From the NCBI GenBank assembly GCA_021464245.1, contig JADCRB010000013.1, positions 11,149,350 to 11,213,349 of the forward strand: 64,000 nucleotides of DNA. The letters are read 5' to 3'. Below the pieces are notes generated by a model. The model was not told where the DNA came from. It searched no databases and saw nothing but the letters and a program-made list of their open reading frames with translations. A program made the position numbers and the translations under genes. Of this stretch, positions 45,839-57,620 are shown one piece after another; the stretch's first letter is position 1; each line of letters starts with the position of its first letter. Source of the stretch: Carallia brachiata. Lineage: Eukaryota > Streptophyta > Magnoliopsida > Malpighiales > Rhizophoraceae.

Positions 45839-46785
45839 AAAAAAAAAGTGTATGGTCGTTATATATATCATTGCAACTGAAATCAAAGGGAATAGGCCTC
45901 TTAAGTCATCTAAACCTACATGATATGCCCGAAATTACTTGGAACTTATAGTTCCAAAATAAACACGAGCCAATAAATTAAGAGTACAATCACTTAGAAA
46001 AACAGGTACAAACTCAAATGTTTTCTAAAATTAACCTCGTTACTCAAGTAACATATTAATGTCTTGATTACATCCCTCGAGTAACTCATTTAAAAATTGA
46101 TGCACTTAAGTCAGTGTAGTCTAAATAGCCTGACAAATCTCGTGTGAAGATTTAGTGCAATCTTCTCTAGATTTAGAATCGGTAAAATACCACTCTTAAT
46201 TATTTTCCTTTTTACCCCTCAAAAAACAATGATGCACTTTGAACCCTCGTGAAAAGACGCATATTAGTCAATTCAAAAAATGTCTTTGTAAGTGGTGGGA
46301 CTTATAATAGAGATTCGGAAGCACTTTTAAAAGGTTGGATTCCAGTTGTCCTTGTAAACGGAGAACTGATACAATTAAGTTGCAAAAAGCACATTATTCA
46401 TGCTGAGAAATTGCTAATCTTAAATGCATTTATTAAAGATCTTAAGCAATTTAAACACAAGGTGGCCAAAAAATGAATCTGAGTGACAAAAGTTAGGCAG
46501 ATTTTGCTGATGCACTCTATCAAAATCCTGGTAGTGTATACCCCTTGGAAATGTGTCCGTCAACAAAAAGAGCCGACTCCCTCCATGTGGAGGAAAAAGT
46601 AAACGGAAAAGACTAAGGGGCCATAGGCCCCATAGTTTGAAAGAAAAAGGAGAGGGGAGGGGGCCACTCCCATCAAAACAATGGGGCCTATCTCTCTCTT
46701 GACTACTGGACTCTGTCCTGATAGTTGAATGCGTAAGTGAATTTAAATTTAGCACAATGAAGGAACAAATGCTCCAAGTCTCGTG
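45839..46785. other. EXLB copy C upstream region
   Basis: It corresponds to 4440-5377 of unit A. It contains the conserved upstream block reused before the partial copies, ending in the promoter. No other gene. Confidence 0.6.
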
Positions 46786-46793
46786 TATAAATA
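46786..46793 (+). promoter_or_regulatory. TATA box of EXLB copy C
   Basis: TATAAATA lies 109 bases before the ATG at 46895, in the same context as in the other copies. Confidence 0.7.
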
Positions 46794-46894
46794 GAAGGAA
46801 GGTTTCTTTTGCTTCCCATCTCACTCAAGAATCCTTCTTTCCACTTACATCCCTCCTTTCATTTTGTAATAACGCTTTAATTTATCACAAAGCT

Positions 46895-48533
46895 ATGGGA
46901 TTTCCACTTAGATATACTTACGGCCTTCTTTGTGCCTTGTTGCTAATGCCTGCTATAAGTTACTCCCAAGATTTCACAAGCTCAAGGGCAGCTTTCTATC
47001 GTACCGCTGATGGCTTAGGGACGCCAAGTATGTACATATATCTCTGCTCTCCATATTTAATTTCTATGTACAAGAATTAAGAATTTTATTCAAATGTACT
47101 TGTAAACATAACATGTTTTACGTAAAATGGTGTGTGTAAATGTAGCTGGAGCTTGTGGGTATCAAGAATATGGAAGAACCGTTAATGATGCTTATGTGAC
47201 TGGTGTCTCAAAGCTTTACAGGAACGGCACCGGCTGTGGTGCATGCTATCAGGTAAAAATTCAAGCCACTTAACTAGATAGCTATTGATTATTGACCATT
47301 ATTAGTTTTATACCAACAATTAATCCGGAAAAGAAGCCTTTGTTAAAGAATTGACACTGTTTAAAACCTTAAAATTATTTGAAAGAGGGACATTCCCAAT
47401 ACATCCTATATTTGAAAAAAGAGTCAGATATACATAATTTTAAAATCATAAATTATTAAACAAAAAAGCATTTTCAATGGACAAGATCTTTATACTTGGA
47501 AAATATTAGATGCACGCTCAATTTCATGAACATAAATTATAAAGTAATTCACAAATTAATGCACAAAAAATATCTTCCCTTCGAACAAAAATTGGTGACA
47601 TTCGGCCCCCTTCTTCACTTGATGGGCCAAGTGCACCAACTTGCTGGACTGCCTACTTTTGCACATAGTAACCAAATAATTTGACGATGTCTAGACCATT
47701 ATTGAAATTAGCACTATAATTAAATTAAACTAAGGACCTCTAGCTTCTAGCTCTAGAAGTGATGAACGATGAAGATAATGATGGGCTTATCAATTTTTTT
47801 GTTACAATAATCCAGGTTAGGTGCAAGGCCCCACAGCTCTGCACTGATAAAGGGGTGAACGTAGTGGTGACGGACTATGGTGAAGGAGACAGAACTGACT
47901 TCATCCTGAGCTCCAGGGCCTATGCAAGAATGGCGCGTCCAAAGAAGGCCGCCGACCTGTTTGCCTACGGCGTCGTTGACATCGAGTACCGGAGGATCCC
48001 TTGCCGATACCCTGGCCACAACCTCATGTTCAAGGTCCATGAGAACAGCAGGTTCCCTGAGTACCTAGCCATTGTTATTTTGTACCAAGGTGGTGTTAAT
48101 GATGTCTTGGCCGTTGAAATTTGGCAGGTAAGCCCCAAGTCTACAACTGCAACCTTACTTAGACAAGCAATTAGAGTTTAACTATGAGGATGGGTCAATT
48201 TGACGCGTTGCAAACACAAGCTCATCTTGCCTTATCATAATTGTTAAAAACACTTTTTTTACTGCTTATTATTAATCGTGATTAAAAGGCTAAAAACGTA
48301 TAATCACAGTTTTTTTTTTATGTTTTTGGGTACAGGATGATTACAAGCAATGGAAAGGCATGAGAAAGGCCTATGGGGCTGTTTGGGACATGCCTAATCC
48401 ACCAACGGGTGCCCTTACAGTGAGGCTTCGAGTACGTGGCAGCGCAGGGTCAAATTGGCTTCAGGCAAATGATGTTATCCCAGGTGATTGGGAAGCTGGG
48501 GCAGCTTACGACTCAGATTTTCAGCTTTACTAG
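46895..48533 (+). CDS. EXLB (expansin-like B family): Expansin-like B protein (only intact copy in the window)
   Basis: Exons 46895-47027, 47146-47252, 47816-48127 and 48336-48533 join to 750 bases, 249 codons plus stop, the usual EXLB length. All introns are GT-AG. Residues 1-24 are a signal peptide (MGFPLRYTYGLLCALLLMPA). The double-psi barrel domain follows (GACGYQEYGRTVNDAYVTGV, GTGCGACYQV, VVVTDYGEGDRTDFILS), then the second, cellulose-binding-like domain (LAIVILYQGGVNDVLAVEIW, WKGMRKAYGAVWDMPNPP, GSAGSNWLQANDVIPGDW) ending SDFQLY. EXLBs are secreted wall proteins of the expansin superfamily; loosening activity is not proven for them. Residue 40 is Gly where other EXLBs have Cys in SPDCLG. 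AATAAA lies near 48672. Confidence 0.93.
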
Positions 48534-49715
48534 CTATATTATATTGGAGTACCTGCTGTGGGAATTTACCTCTACTTTGTTGCTTATACTTTAAGTGTTA
48601 ATAAGCCAGCAAGTATTCTTTGCTGTGCCCAATAAGAGTATATGTACTTTTTACTGGAAATGATTTGAAATAATAAATCAAGTTACTTTATATTTCTTTA
48701 TCTTGCAAACGCTTGTCAATGACCATAAAATCAAGTTGATGAAAGTCCTGATTGTGCAGAACGAGAAAACTAAATATTGTTAGGCCTGCATCACACAACA
48801 TTATGCCGTACATAAATCTCTCCAAATTACTTAGTATGACCCAACTATGAATCACATACTAAATTCTAACCGCTAGTGATTACGACTCTTGTATAATAAA
48901 CACAACTCAATTAAATGATACTAAAATTTTAAATTGGTGCACAACATTTGGATTAATGTCTAAATATAGACACAATGTCTTTATTTTTAAAATATATTCC
49001 TTATATTTTCATTATAGAATAATTCAGTTTTTTTTTATTATCTGATTATTAAATTTGTTGAAGTGTATATCATTTACTTGTCGCATCCCGAGACCACTTC
49101 TTAATTAGATATCATAAGGAAAAATGAAAAAAAGAAAAAAAAATGTGACACCATCGTTTATTAAAAGAAAAAGATAATTGTTAGATTTGCTTTGGCGAGA
49201 TAAGATCGGCGTTGCAATGCCAAGAGGTAGCTAGCAGAGGCTCTAGGCTCATGGGGCTACACTAGCTCTATTATTATTCTTTTTCTCTTTTGATATAAAA
49301 AAAAAAAAGAGGTGGCCTAATAATGTGACAAGTAAATGGTATAGACCTCAGTAAATTTAACAGTCAGATAATAAAAAATTATTAAATTATTCTACAACAA
49401 AAATATGTAGAATCAATTTTATAAAAAAAAAAGTATATTTATAAATAAACACTAACTCAAATGTTAGACATTAATTTAATGTGACTACTGGACTAAGCAC
49501 TTATTTGTTTTATTAGAATGTTGTAGGAAAAAAACGAACGTGAAAGAAAATTCGTCAGAAGTATAATTTTCCTTCGTTTGTAGATCACCTTCGAAAGGAA
49601 TTTTGTTGGTAAACGTGCGGAATTTTCTTGGCAAAGACACTGTTCATGATCTATCAATTCCGTGAGGAAAAAAAAAAACAAAAGTTGTATTTTTTTTATT
49701 GTTTTCCCTGTTACA
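48534..49715. other. Downstream spacer of EXLB copy C
   Basis: It matches 7131-8310 of unit A. AT-rich, no gene. Confidence 0.6.
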
Positions 49716-49740
49716 GTATTCAACCATGGTTTTCAAACCC

Positions 49741-49995
49741 GGACCGGACCGGCCGGTTCAACCGGTCGGACCGGTGACCGGTCAGAGATCCGGTCCGGGT
49801 TGATGCTTAAAGAAGCTATGAACCGGACCGGTCAAAACCCGGTCAACGGACCGGTTCAACCGGTCAAACCCGGACCGGCTGGTTCAACCGGTCGGACCGG
49901 TGACCGGTCAGATATCCGGTCCGGGTTGATGCTTAAAGAAGCTATGAACCGGACCGGTCAAAACCCGGTCAACGGACCGGTTCAACCGGTCAAAC
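49741..49995 (+). repeat. 126-bp tandem repeat of CCGGT words
   Basis: TGATGCTTAAAGAAGCTATG occurs at 49801 and 49927, 126 bases apart, each set within the same series of ACCGGTC words. The region is very GC-rich and palindrome-dense against an AT-rich background. Confidence 0.85.
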
Positions 49996-50043
49996 CGGTG
50001 AACCGGTCCGGGTTGACCGGGTTGGTCAGTTTTAGTAATTAAG

Positions 50044-50130
50044 AAAAATTTTCAAATTTTGTAGAATTTAGTTTTCGAACCCCTGACCTCCAACATGAAA
50101 GGTAAGTCTCATGCCACTACACCAATTTAT
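50044..50130 (-). repeat. tRNA-like Pol III box pair inside the CCGGTT element
   Basis: On the minus strand GGTGTAGTGGCATGAG resembles an A box, and GGTCAGGGGTTCGAAAAC about 35 bases later resembles a B box. A captured tRNA-like or SINE fragment is possible; no full cloverleaf is evident. Confidence 0.35.
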
Positions 50131-50498
50131 AACTTGTTATAATCTTTTTTTTTTTTTTTTATATTATTTTCTCAAATGTCTCATATAATACACACACTAT
50201 ATTATGTATCTAATAAATTAACACTTACTATTTTCTTTTTTTGTTAAGACAATTATTAATTTTTTTAAATTGTTAATTTTACCTTATAATAAATTCTAAA
50301 TTATATATTTTAAATTTACAAATGTAAGTATTCTAATACATACATATGGATTATAATATTATATTTTACATATAAATTTTGATGTATAATATATATAAAT
50401 ATATTTTTATATATTTAATATTAAATACCGGTTAGACCTTGAACCACTAAACTTTCCGGTTCAATATCCGGTCCGGTTCTTACAACATTGTATTCAAC

Positions 50499-50754
50499 TA
50501 CCCCTATTTCCAAAAAAAAAAAAAAAAAAAGAGACAATGTTCTCGTAAGCGGGCATTATGGGTGAAAAAGTAATTTCATAATATTAGCTTTCTTTCTTCT
50601 TATTCTTTTATATCACATCCAAACAAAAAATTGCACTTTCTTTACATTTTCTTTCCTACCAAATTTTAACTTATCCAAATAACTAATTAGAAAAAACTTT
50701 CGTTCCTAATGCAGGAAAAAAGGTTGATAAACATCAGATAATACCAAGTAAGAC
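50499..50754. other. Unit C spacer
   Basis: It matches 8330-8574 of unit A. No gene. Confidence 0.5.
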
Positions 50755-51556
50755 GAACCTAAGCTATGATACCAAATAATGCAAGACAAAATCACGAAAA
50801 TAAGATAACTAGAAGCCAATATTTAACTAAAAAAAAGAAATTTCTTTGATAATTTAACAAAATTGATAAATTGGTTACAAACGAAACTAAAGCGCTATTT
50901 GTAATAATTTTCAGACACTATGACTAAGAAAACTTAATTACCGAGCAAAAACTAAAAAAGAAATTTATAAATTCCTAAACGTAAGCTTAACAAGTTAAAA
51001 TCTCCTAAGTAGTTTAAATTACTTTAAATAAGCTATAAATCATAATAATAAAAATTATAATATTAATTGTAAAATAATATTAACTATCTTATAAGACGTA
51101 TCCTACCTTTAATCTTTCCATTTGAAAGAAACTCGCTCCCAAATTGACAAAGAAATACTGATCCCTTCCATTACACAAAAACAAATATTTGGAATAAATT
51201 TGTGTCTTCAGCAGGAAACATGACAGCTTCTGTTGTGGAAAATCTTGTAATCAATGGTGGCAGCCAACAAAAAGGTCTAACGAAAATTCTTCTGCACTCG
51301 ATTATCCACACGAAGAAAATCATCCACTCCAAGAAAATCAACAAATACGGTATGTTGGAAATTCACAGGATCCTGGGACTTCCGGGTTAAGGGATCACCT
51401 TCTGACTTGATGGAGTCTATGGATGATGCTATAATTATTTTGTCCTCTCTAAAATCTTAACGAACATATAAGGAATCAACTGACTCCATTATAAAGTGAT
51501 CGCCGGTCAATGTTTTCTCTCCTTTCTAATCCATTTCCTCTTGATTAACAACTGGT
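50755..51556 (-). mobile_element. LTR-retroelement relic in unit C (counterpart of 8575-9476)
   Basis: Collinear with the relic in unit A: TTGGTATCATAGC primer-like site (minus strand) near 50780, AT-rich LTR-like block, then the ORF-like stretch, here more broken. It carries about 27 bases near 51205-51232 that A has lost. Tat-2 is inserted into its coding part. Confidence 0.45.
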
Positions 51557-51561
51557 GCCTC

Positions 51562-52352
51562 TGTAAAGATTAAAAAAAAAATCAAAATCAAATGGACAAG
51601 AATCAGCCGATGGCCGACCAGTTGCCGGTCGTACAAAACTCTATGTGGCCGACCAACTAAAAGAGCATTGCTTGGCGCATTGCCTATAAATAGGCAATGA
51701 GTCCGGCATCCAAGACGTCAGTCCCTTGGGGAAGAAGATCAAAAGCCAGCATTGTAGGAAAAACCATTTCAAAAGCCCATTTAAAACTTTCTCCTCTCTT
51801 TATGTTTTTTGTATTATAAGCATATATTCCTTAAACTCCATTAAGGGATATATTACAGATATAAAATTCAAAATATTTAATATACTCATTTCTAAGTATA
51901 TTTTAAGTTTATATTGTCCAGTTGTCTCAGATTGGGATATGAAAGAATAAAAATCTAAAATATTAAACATTTGTCTGAGATTAATTCTCTTACAGCCCTC
52001 AATAAAATCCAGTCAACTCATCCGAGAACAAGCCTCTACAGCACTCGGTGAAATCAAGTCAATTCGAGTCAGATTAAGTCTCTACCGTTTTACCATAGTC
52101 CAAGCATCTACATGAAGTCCAGCCTCAATGCTTAGTAGAATCTATTTAGTTCAGGATAAAGTTATAGAATTCATTTCTGTCAAGATCAAGCTTATGCAGC
52201 CCCTGATGAAGTCACGAAAGAACATTAATCGGAAGATTCGTATGAAAATCGACTACACGTTTATTTTATTTTATTTTAAAATTTTTATTTGTAATTTGTA
52301 TTTGAATTTTTTAATCCAACTAATGTAGGCTCAAAAGTTACAGTCCTTTACA
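51562..52352 (+). repeat. 5' LTR of Tat-2
   Basis: It pairs with 63129-63889 over its whole length with many substitutions. TATAAATA at 51685 is centred in the inverted repeat CATTGCCTAT/ATAGGCAATG (51678-51699). Confidence 0.9.
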
Positions 52353-52376
52353 AATTTTTGTCATATTCAATGGGAC
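52353..52376 (+). other. Primer binding site of Tat-2
   Basis: AATTTTTGTCATATTCAATG plus GGAC directly follows the LTR. It is a mutated form of the primer site next to the Tat-1 5' LTR. Confidence 0.7.
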
Positions 52377-52558
52377 ATTTTTACCTCTAATCTTCTATTC
52401 CCTAAAAAAAAAACAAAGGCAAAAGAAAAGGAGTCAAGAAAGAGAAAAAAAATAATAGAAAAAAAGAAAAAAGAGAAAAAAAAAACAAAGAGAGAAAAAG
52501 ACAAAAGAGGAAAAAAGAAAAAAGAAAAAAAAAATTCTAGCAGGTATCCAACACACCA

Positions 52559-54240
52559 ATGACACTAAATAGAAGTACAACCGTTGTTACAAACAAAAAG
52601 ACAATTGTTCCATTACCTGCATCAACTACTCTACCCGGGTAGGCAAGCTCAGAAACTCGTGGACGAACGCAATTCTTCACAATCTAAACGCAACAAAATA
52701 TCGATACGGAGAATGTACAGCTCACGCAGCAAGAAGATCTCTCCCCCAGCTCGGTTGCTAAATGGAGAAGTCGATCACCCATTCCAATCGAAGTTGGGGG
52801 CAACGCGACAAAGCCCTTAAAACACCAGCAACCAGCCCATTCTACAGAAAAAAAAAAACACGAAAGAATCAGAAGAGGCCTTTACCCTAGTCTTATACAG
52901 AGCATTGTCTGCCAATACTAGCGTCGTTGTAATTATGATGACCAACACAACTAGCACGGAAGAATGGATCGCAGAACTGGAGAACAAAATTTCGCAATTG
53001 ATCAAAGTTTTGGAGGAAAAGAAAATCAACAGATTGCTGCTCTTAAAAGAAAAGCCCCGATCCACATTGATTTCGAGACCCGCGAGGAATAACTGTATCC
53101 GCCCGATTTTACTCCAAAAGCAATGTCAGCTGATATCTTCACTGCAGAAAAATAATCAGGCAGTTTCACATAACTACCAACTTCAAATTATATAGCCTCA
53201 CTATTTGTCCAACAATTACAGAACATAATAACCAATAAAATCTGCTTACAACAAAATGCATTCTTCCAGAGATCGCAGATGTACATCAAACTGTACACAA
53301 GACAAATTAAAAATCTCAATATGCTTTTGGGCTGCCAACTGCCCAAATTTCTGCAATTTGATTGACGAGGTGATCCCCAATAGCACATTGCTCACTTCGA
53401 CAAAACCTACAACAACATAGGAATTTATGGAGATATGTTAGTGAAATAGTTCGTTCGTTTACTCAGGGACACTACCTCCACTAGGTTCATAAACTTTGAA
53501 CCAGAATCAATCGATAGATGGGAATAATTAAAACGAGAGTTCCTCAATAGATCCTTCAGTACTCAAAGAACGATAAGCATGATGGAGCTTACCACCACCA
53601 TACCAAGAAAAGGAGAACCGTTGTCGAGTATATAAGCAGATGGCGAGCTCTTAGTCTGGACTACATGGATCGCTTGATGGAGACTTCTGCTGTGGATATG
53701 TGTATTTAGGGGATACACTGGGAGCTGTTATAGATCCTACAAGGCATCAAACGTCACACTTTAGAATAACTGACAACCCACGTGCACAATATGGAGATAG
53801 GCATGCAAACTTCCAGAGACACGGTTCTTATCCAATTGAACCAACATGGGAGCAGAAGGGAAGCAAAGAAGCCTAACAGCCTAGGCAAAGGCAAGGAAGT
53901 AATGACCGTCGACACTATACCAATAAAAATAGGAGTAAAAGCGAAGGTGAACCTCCAATGCCAACAAATCCGCCAAAACAACAAGAATTCAGAATGTGAC
54001 ATTGCGAGAATTGGAGCATAAGAAATATTCACTCCCTTACTTAGACATCCCAAACATTCTTGACTAATTCTTGGAGGCGAAGCTGAATGAACTCCTAGAG
54101 TGCAAGGGGCCCAATGAAAAGGATCGAGTCAATGCCCAAAATTTTGCAAGTATTACCGCATAGTCAATCATCCAACCAAAAAGTGTTTCGTCTTAAAGGA
54201 GTTAATTATGAAGCTAAAAAACTAGAATAAAATCATTATG
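52559..54240 (+). pseudogene. Gag of Tat-2
   Basis: From an ATG-equivalent at about 52560 the sequence follows Tat-1 gag with stops ([42 protein letters not shown] equivalents near 53490). The zinc-binding end CKYYR.VNHPTKKCFVLKEL equivalent lies near 54150. Not translatable. Confidence 0.8.
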
Positions 54241-54608
54241 GACCAAGAGGACGTAACCTCAGGCAACCGGACCACCATCACTTCCAGTCCATTAGAAGAA
54301 AAGATATGCCAAAGTGAGGAACCACATGACACCGAAAAGTAGATGATAAAAAAGTATCTGAAGCTGTCCAAAGCCTTCTCACCAACCCTCAACTGCTTTT
54401 GCCTCTGCAATCAATTGAAGTCTGGTGAAACCAAGTCGACAAGGCTCTTCATACCTTAACACGATCTCTACCTTCAGGTGATTCCAGGTCAACGAATGAT
54501 CAAATGGCCCAAAATCACGTCGCATGTTACTCTGCTGTCTCATTTTTAGATGAGGATATTCTACTAAGTTCTAAACCTCACAATCGACCACTCTACGTAT
54601 CATGATAT

Positions 54609-55166
54609 GTGAGAAAGCAGAAGGTTCGTCGCATCATAATCGATGATAGATCGGCAGTCAATATCATCTCGAAATCCACCATGAAGGAACTTGGCATCAG
54701 CATCGAAGAACTATCAAAAAATCGTCTGATGATTTATGGCTTCCATCAAGGAAGACAGAGAACAATTGGTATGATTCGCCTAGAACTAACCATTGGTGAC
54801 CTTACTTCTAGTACTTTGTTCCATGTGATTGATGCACATACCACGTACAAGATATTGCTAGAACGTCCGTGGATCCATAGAAATGAAGTTGTGCTTTCAA
54901 GTCTGCATCTGTACTTCAAGTACTACAAGGATGGCATTCAAAACATCAATGCTGACTTAAAGTCATTTGATGATGCTAAATCACATTTGGTAGATACAAT
55001 CTTTTATACAGACACAGACAATCCTGATATCATTTCATCAAAATTTCCCTTGATTGGGGGCATCCCTAAAGAGGTTGAAGCTGCCGAAGACTTTGTCGAT
55101 GCTCCCCCCCATACTCCAATAGATGAAAAGCTGCCACAACCTACCGAACCTTGCCCGCATCTCTGA
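54609..55166 (+). pseudogene. Aspartic protease of Tat-2
   Basis: A 185-codon open stretch with IIIDDRSAVNIISKSTMKEL, GMIRLELTIGDLTSSTLFHV and LLERPWIHRN. The catalytic DDGS reads DDRS, so it is probably inactive. It shows the frame that Tat-1 lost by one base. Confidence 0.85.
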
Positions 55167-55859
55167 GCCCCACTCTAGTTCTATGCTATGTGCCAAAGTT
55201 AGATGTCTAAAAGGTCAGCCTCCTTTCTCTTATTGTACTAATCACAAACAAGAGGAAAAACATAGCTCACTTAAACAGAAGAGCTTCATAACTTGAAGAA
55301 GACACACGCCTTACCACTCTCGAAGATTGATCCAGTCTTGGCCTCAAAACCACTTAAAATTTTTGTTAGACTAATCACGAGGGCAATTGAATGTGGCTCA
55401 CTTCCAAAAAAAAAAAAAGACAGACGAAGGATTTGATCTCAACGCATATAGGCTCTTGGTTAAAACGGGCTATGACTTATCAAACCTGAGCACAATGGGT
55501 ATGCTGCCATCCACGCATAGCACCACTGCTCAATCTTCAAAGTCTCAACTCGGCTTAGGCTATCAGGAGAAGTCACTTATACAGATCACACCGAAGAGCT
55601 GAAACCGAGCAACTGACGCATGTGCCATCACCACCACCACTAAACAAGAGAGGCCCAGCCAGTCAAACAAAAAAGATGAAATCAGGGTATCTATCTTGCA
55701 CATCGTGATTATTGAGGAGGTTGAATCCGACTCATCAGATGTTGTAGTAAAAAAGGATCCCCCGAAACTCGAAGATGACAATAGTTGATGGATTCAAAGA
55801 GATCAATCTTGGCTCCCCGGAAGATCCTCAACCAACACTTGTGAGTGCTTTACTCACAC

Positions 55860-57620
55860 CAGAAGAAGAATAAGAATATGTCTGAGTATTAAACCAATAC
55901 AAGGACGTATTTGCATGGAGTTACAAAGAAATGCTTGGACTTGACCCAAAGATCACTGTGCACTGCCTAGCAGTAAAGAAGGGTATCCATCTGGTTAAAC
56001 AACCACAACGACAGTTTCGCCCTGAACTTATTCCACAAATTCTTATTTCACAAATTATGTAAGAAGTCAACAAGTTAATCAAGGGCTCTATCCAAAAGAT
56101 GACTTTTCGTTTCTCATAACGAAAATCATTGTTGATGCAACTATCGGCTATGAAACGTTATCCTTCACGGATGGTTCTTCAGGTTATAACCAGATTAGGA
56201 TGGCACCAGAGGATGAGGAATTGACAGCATTCCGCACGCCAAAATGGATATACTGCAACAAAGTCATGTCCTTTGGGCTAAAAGATGTTGGCCCCACTTA
56301 TCAGTATGCCATACAAAATATTTTTTATGATATGCTGTACAAGATTACATAATGCTATGTCAATGACTTGGTGGTAAAGGCTAAGGAACGCAAAGATCAC
56401 CTTGAAGATCTCAAGATGGTGTTTGAAAGACTTCATAAGTATCAACTCAAAATAAACCCTCTCAAGTGCATATTAGGCATCATCAAGAAAGTCCTTAGAT
56501 TTGTAGTATGACATAGTGGCATCGAAGTAGATAAATCAAAAGCTGAGGTGATTCAAAAGACGTCTGAACATAAAAATTTGCACGAGCTATGAAGTCTACA
56601 AAGAAAGCTGGCCCACATTCGTCGTTTCATCTATAACTTCATTGGAAGGTATCAACCTTTCCATTGGTTGATGAAAAAGGATGTCAACTTCAAATGGGAT
56701 GAAACTTGTATCAAAGCCTTCGAGAGTATAAAGAAATACCTTTTCAATCCACTAGTATTGGGTACTCCGATTCAAGAAAAGCCCTTCATTCTTTACATCG
56801 CCTCATAGGAAAGTTCTTTAGGGGCTCTACTAGCATTAGAAATTGCCCTGTACTACTTAAGCAGAACCTTAAATAGTCCAAAGTTGAACTACTTGCCTAT
56901 TAAAAAGACATGTTTAGCACTTTTCTTCGCCATTGATAAGCTGAAACACTGCATTCAAGCCCACATGATCTGCCTCGTTTCAAGAGCCGATCTGATTAAG
57001 TACATCTTGTCTAAACCAGTCTTGTCAGGACGACTTACTAAATAGGCAGTAATTCCACAAAGCTATAATATTATGTATATGCCTCAAAAAGCAGTTAAAT
57101 GACAAGCTCTAACAGATTTTCTTGTAGATCACCTTGTCGCGTCTGATTGAAAGTTTACAGACTATGTCCTAGATGAAGAAGTCTTTTACATCAAGACTTT
57201 GCTACCGTGGACAATGTTCTTCAATAGTGCAACAAAGTATGATGGTACAGGTGCTAGCATAGTATTTGTCATCTCCCAAAGGCAAATACTAACCTATGCT
57301 ATGATCCCCAATAAATTATGATCAAATAATGTCACCGAGTACTCGACATTAATTATCAGTCTTCAAATGGTGATTGATATGAAGATTCCAAAGATAGAAG
57401 TCCATGAAAATTCTCGGTTCATCATTAACCAACTTACAAGATTGTATGATATGAAGAAATAGCACATTGCACCTTACTATCGACGCATCTGACAGCTGAT
57501 GGATGAATTTGAAAATAATACCTTGGAGCACATTCTTCGTCGAGAAAACTCTCAAGTAGACGCGTTGGCTAACTTGGCCACCTCTTTTGCAAAGTTAGAA
57601 ATCCAAGCTTCAGTTGTTGC
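55860..57620 (+). pseudogene. RT, RNase H and archaeal-type RNase H of Tat-2
   Basis: Collinear with Tat-1 (DGSSGYNQIRMAPEDEELTA, then CYVNDLVVKAKERKDHLEDL, with YVDD changed to YVND; second RNase H MFFNSATKYDGTGASIVFV). About 100 bases of the RT N-terminal part (around 56085) are missing, and over ten in-frame stops occur. Confidence 0.85.

Larger units (their letters stand above)
49725..50489. mobile_element. CCGGTT-rich non-autonomous DNA transposon with 9-bp TSD
   Basis: GTATTCAAC flanks both sides (49716-49724, 50490-50498), and units A and B have the uninterrupted site. The ends CATGGTTTTCAAACCCGG and, reversed, AATGTTGTAAGAACCGG form short inverted repeats. A 9-bp duplication suggests a Mutator-like element. 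The left part holds two copies of a 126-bp unit dense in ACCGGTC/GACCGGT words. An open frame across it (49662-50042) is low-complexity and probably not a gene. Confidence 0.8.
42917..51561 (+). repeat. Segmental duplication unit C
   Basis: It follows unit A from about 1445 to about 9340, more diverged than B is from A. It lacks the TRIM (empty site near 43370, with a single ACACA) and the solo LTR. It has its own 505-bp foldback and 765-bp CCGGTT element. Unit sequence resumes at 63895 after the Tat-2 insertion. No gene is seen in 42917-45333 beyond open stretches that are not conserved. Confidence 0.88.

Noticed and set aside
49662..50042. 126-codon frame rich in RTG and PVNGPVQPVKP repeats
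   Set aside because: It is the CCGGTT tandem repeat of a non-autonomous element read in one frame. No start context, no homologue seen, and most is a 126-bp duplication.
50044..50130. Functional tRNA gene
   Set aside because: A- and B-box-like words are present but acceptor and anticodon stems do not form and there is no T-run terminator at the expected place.
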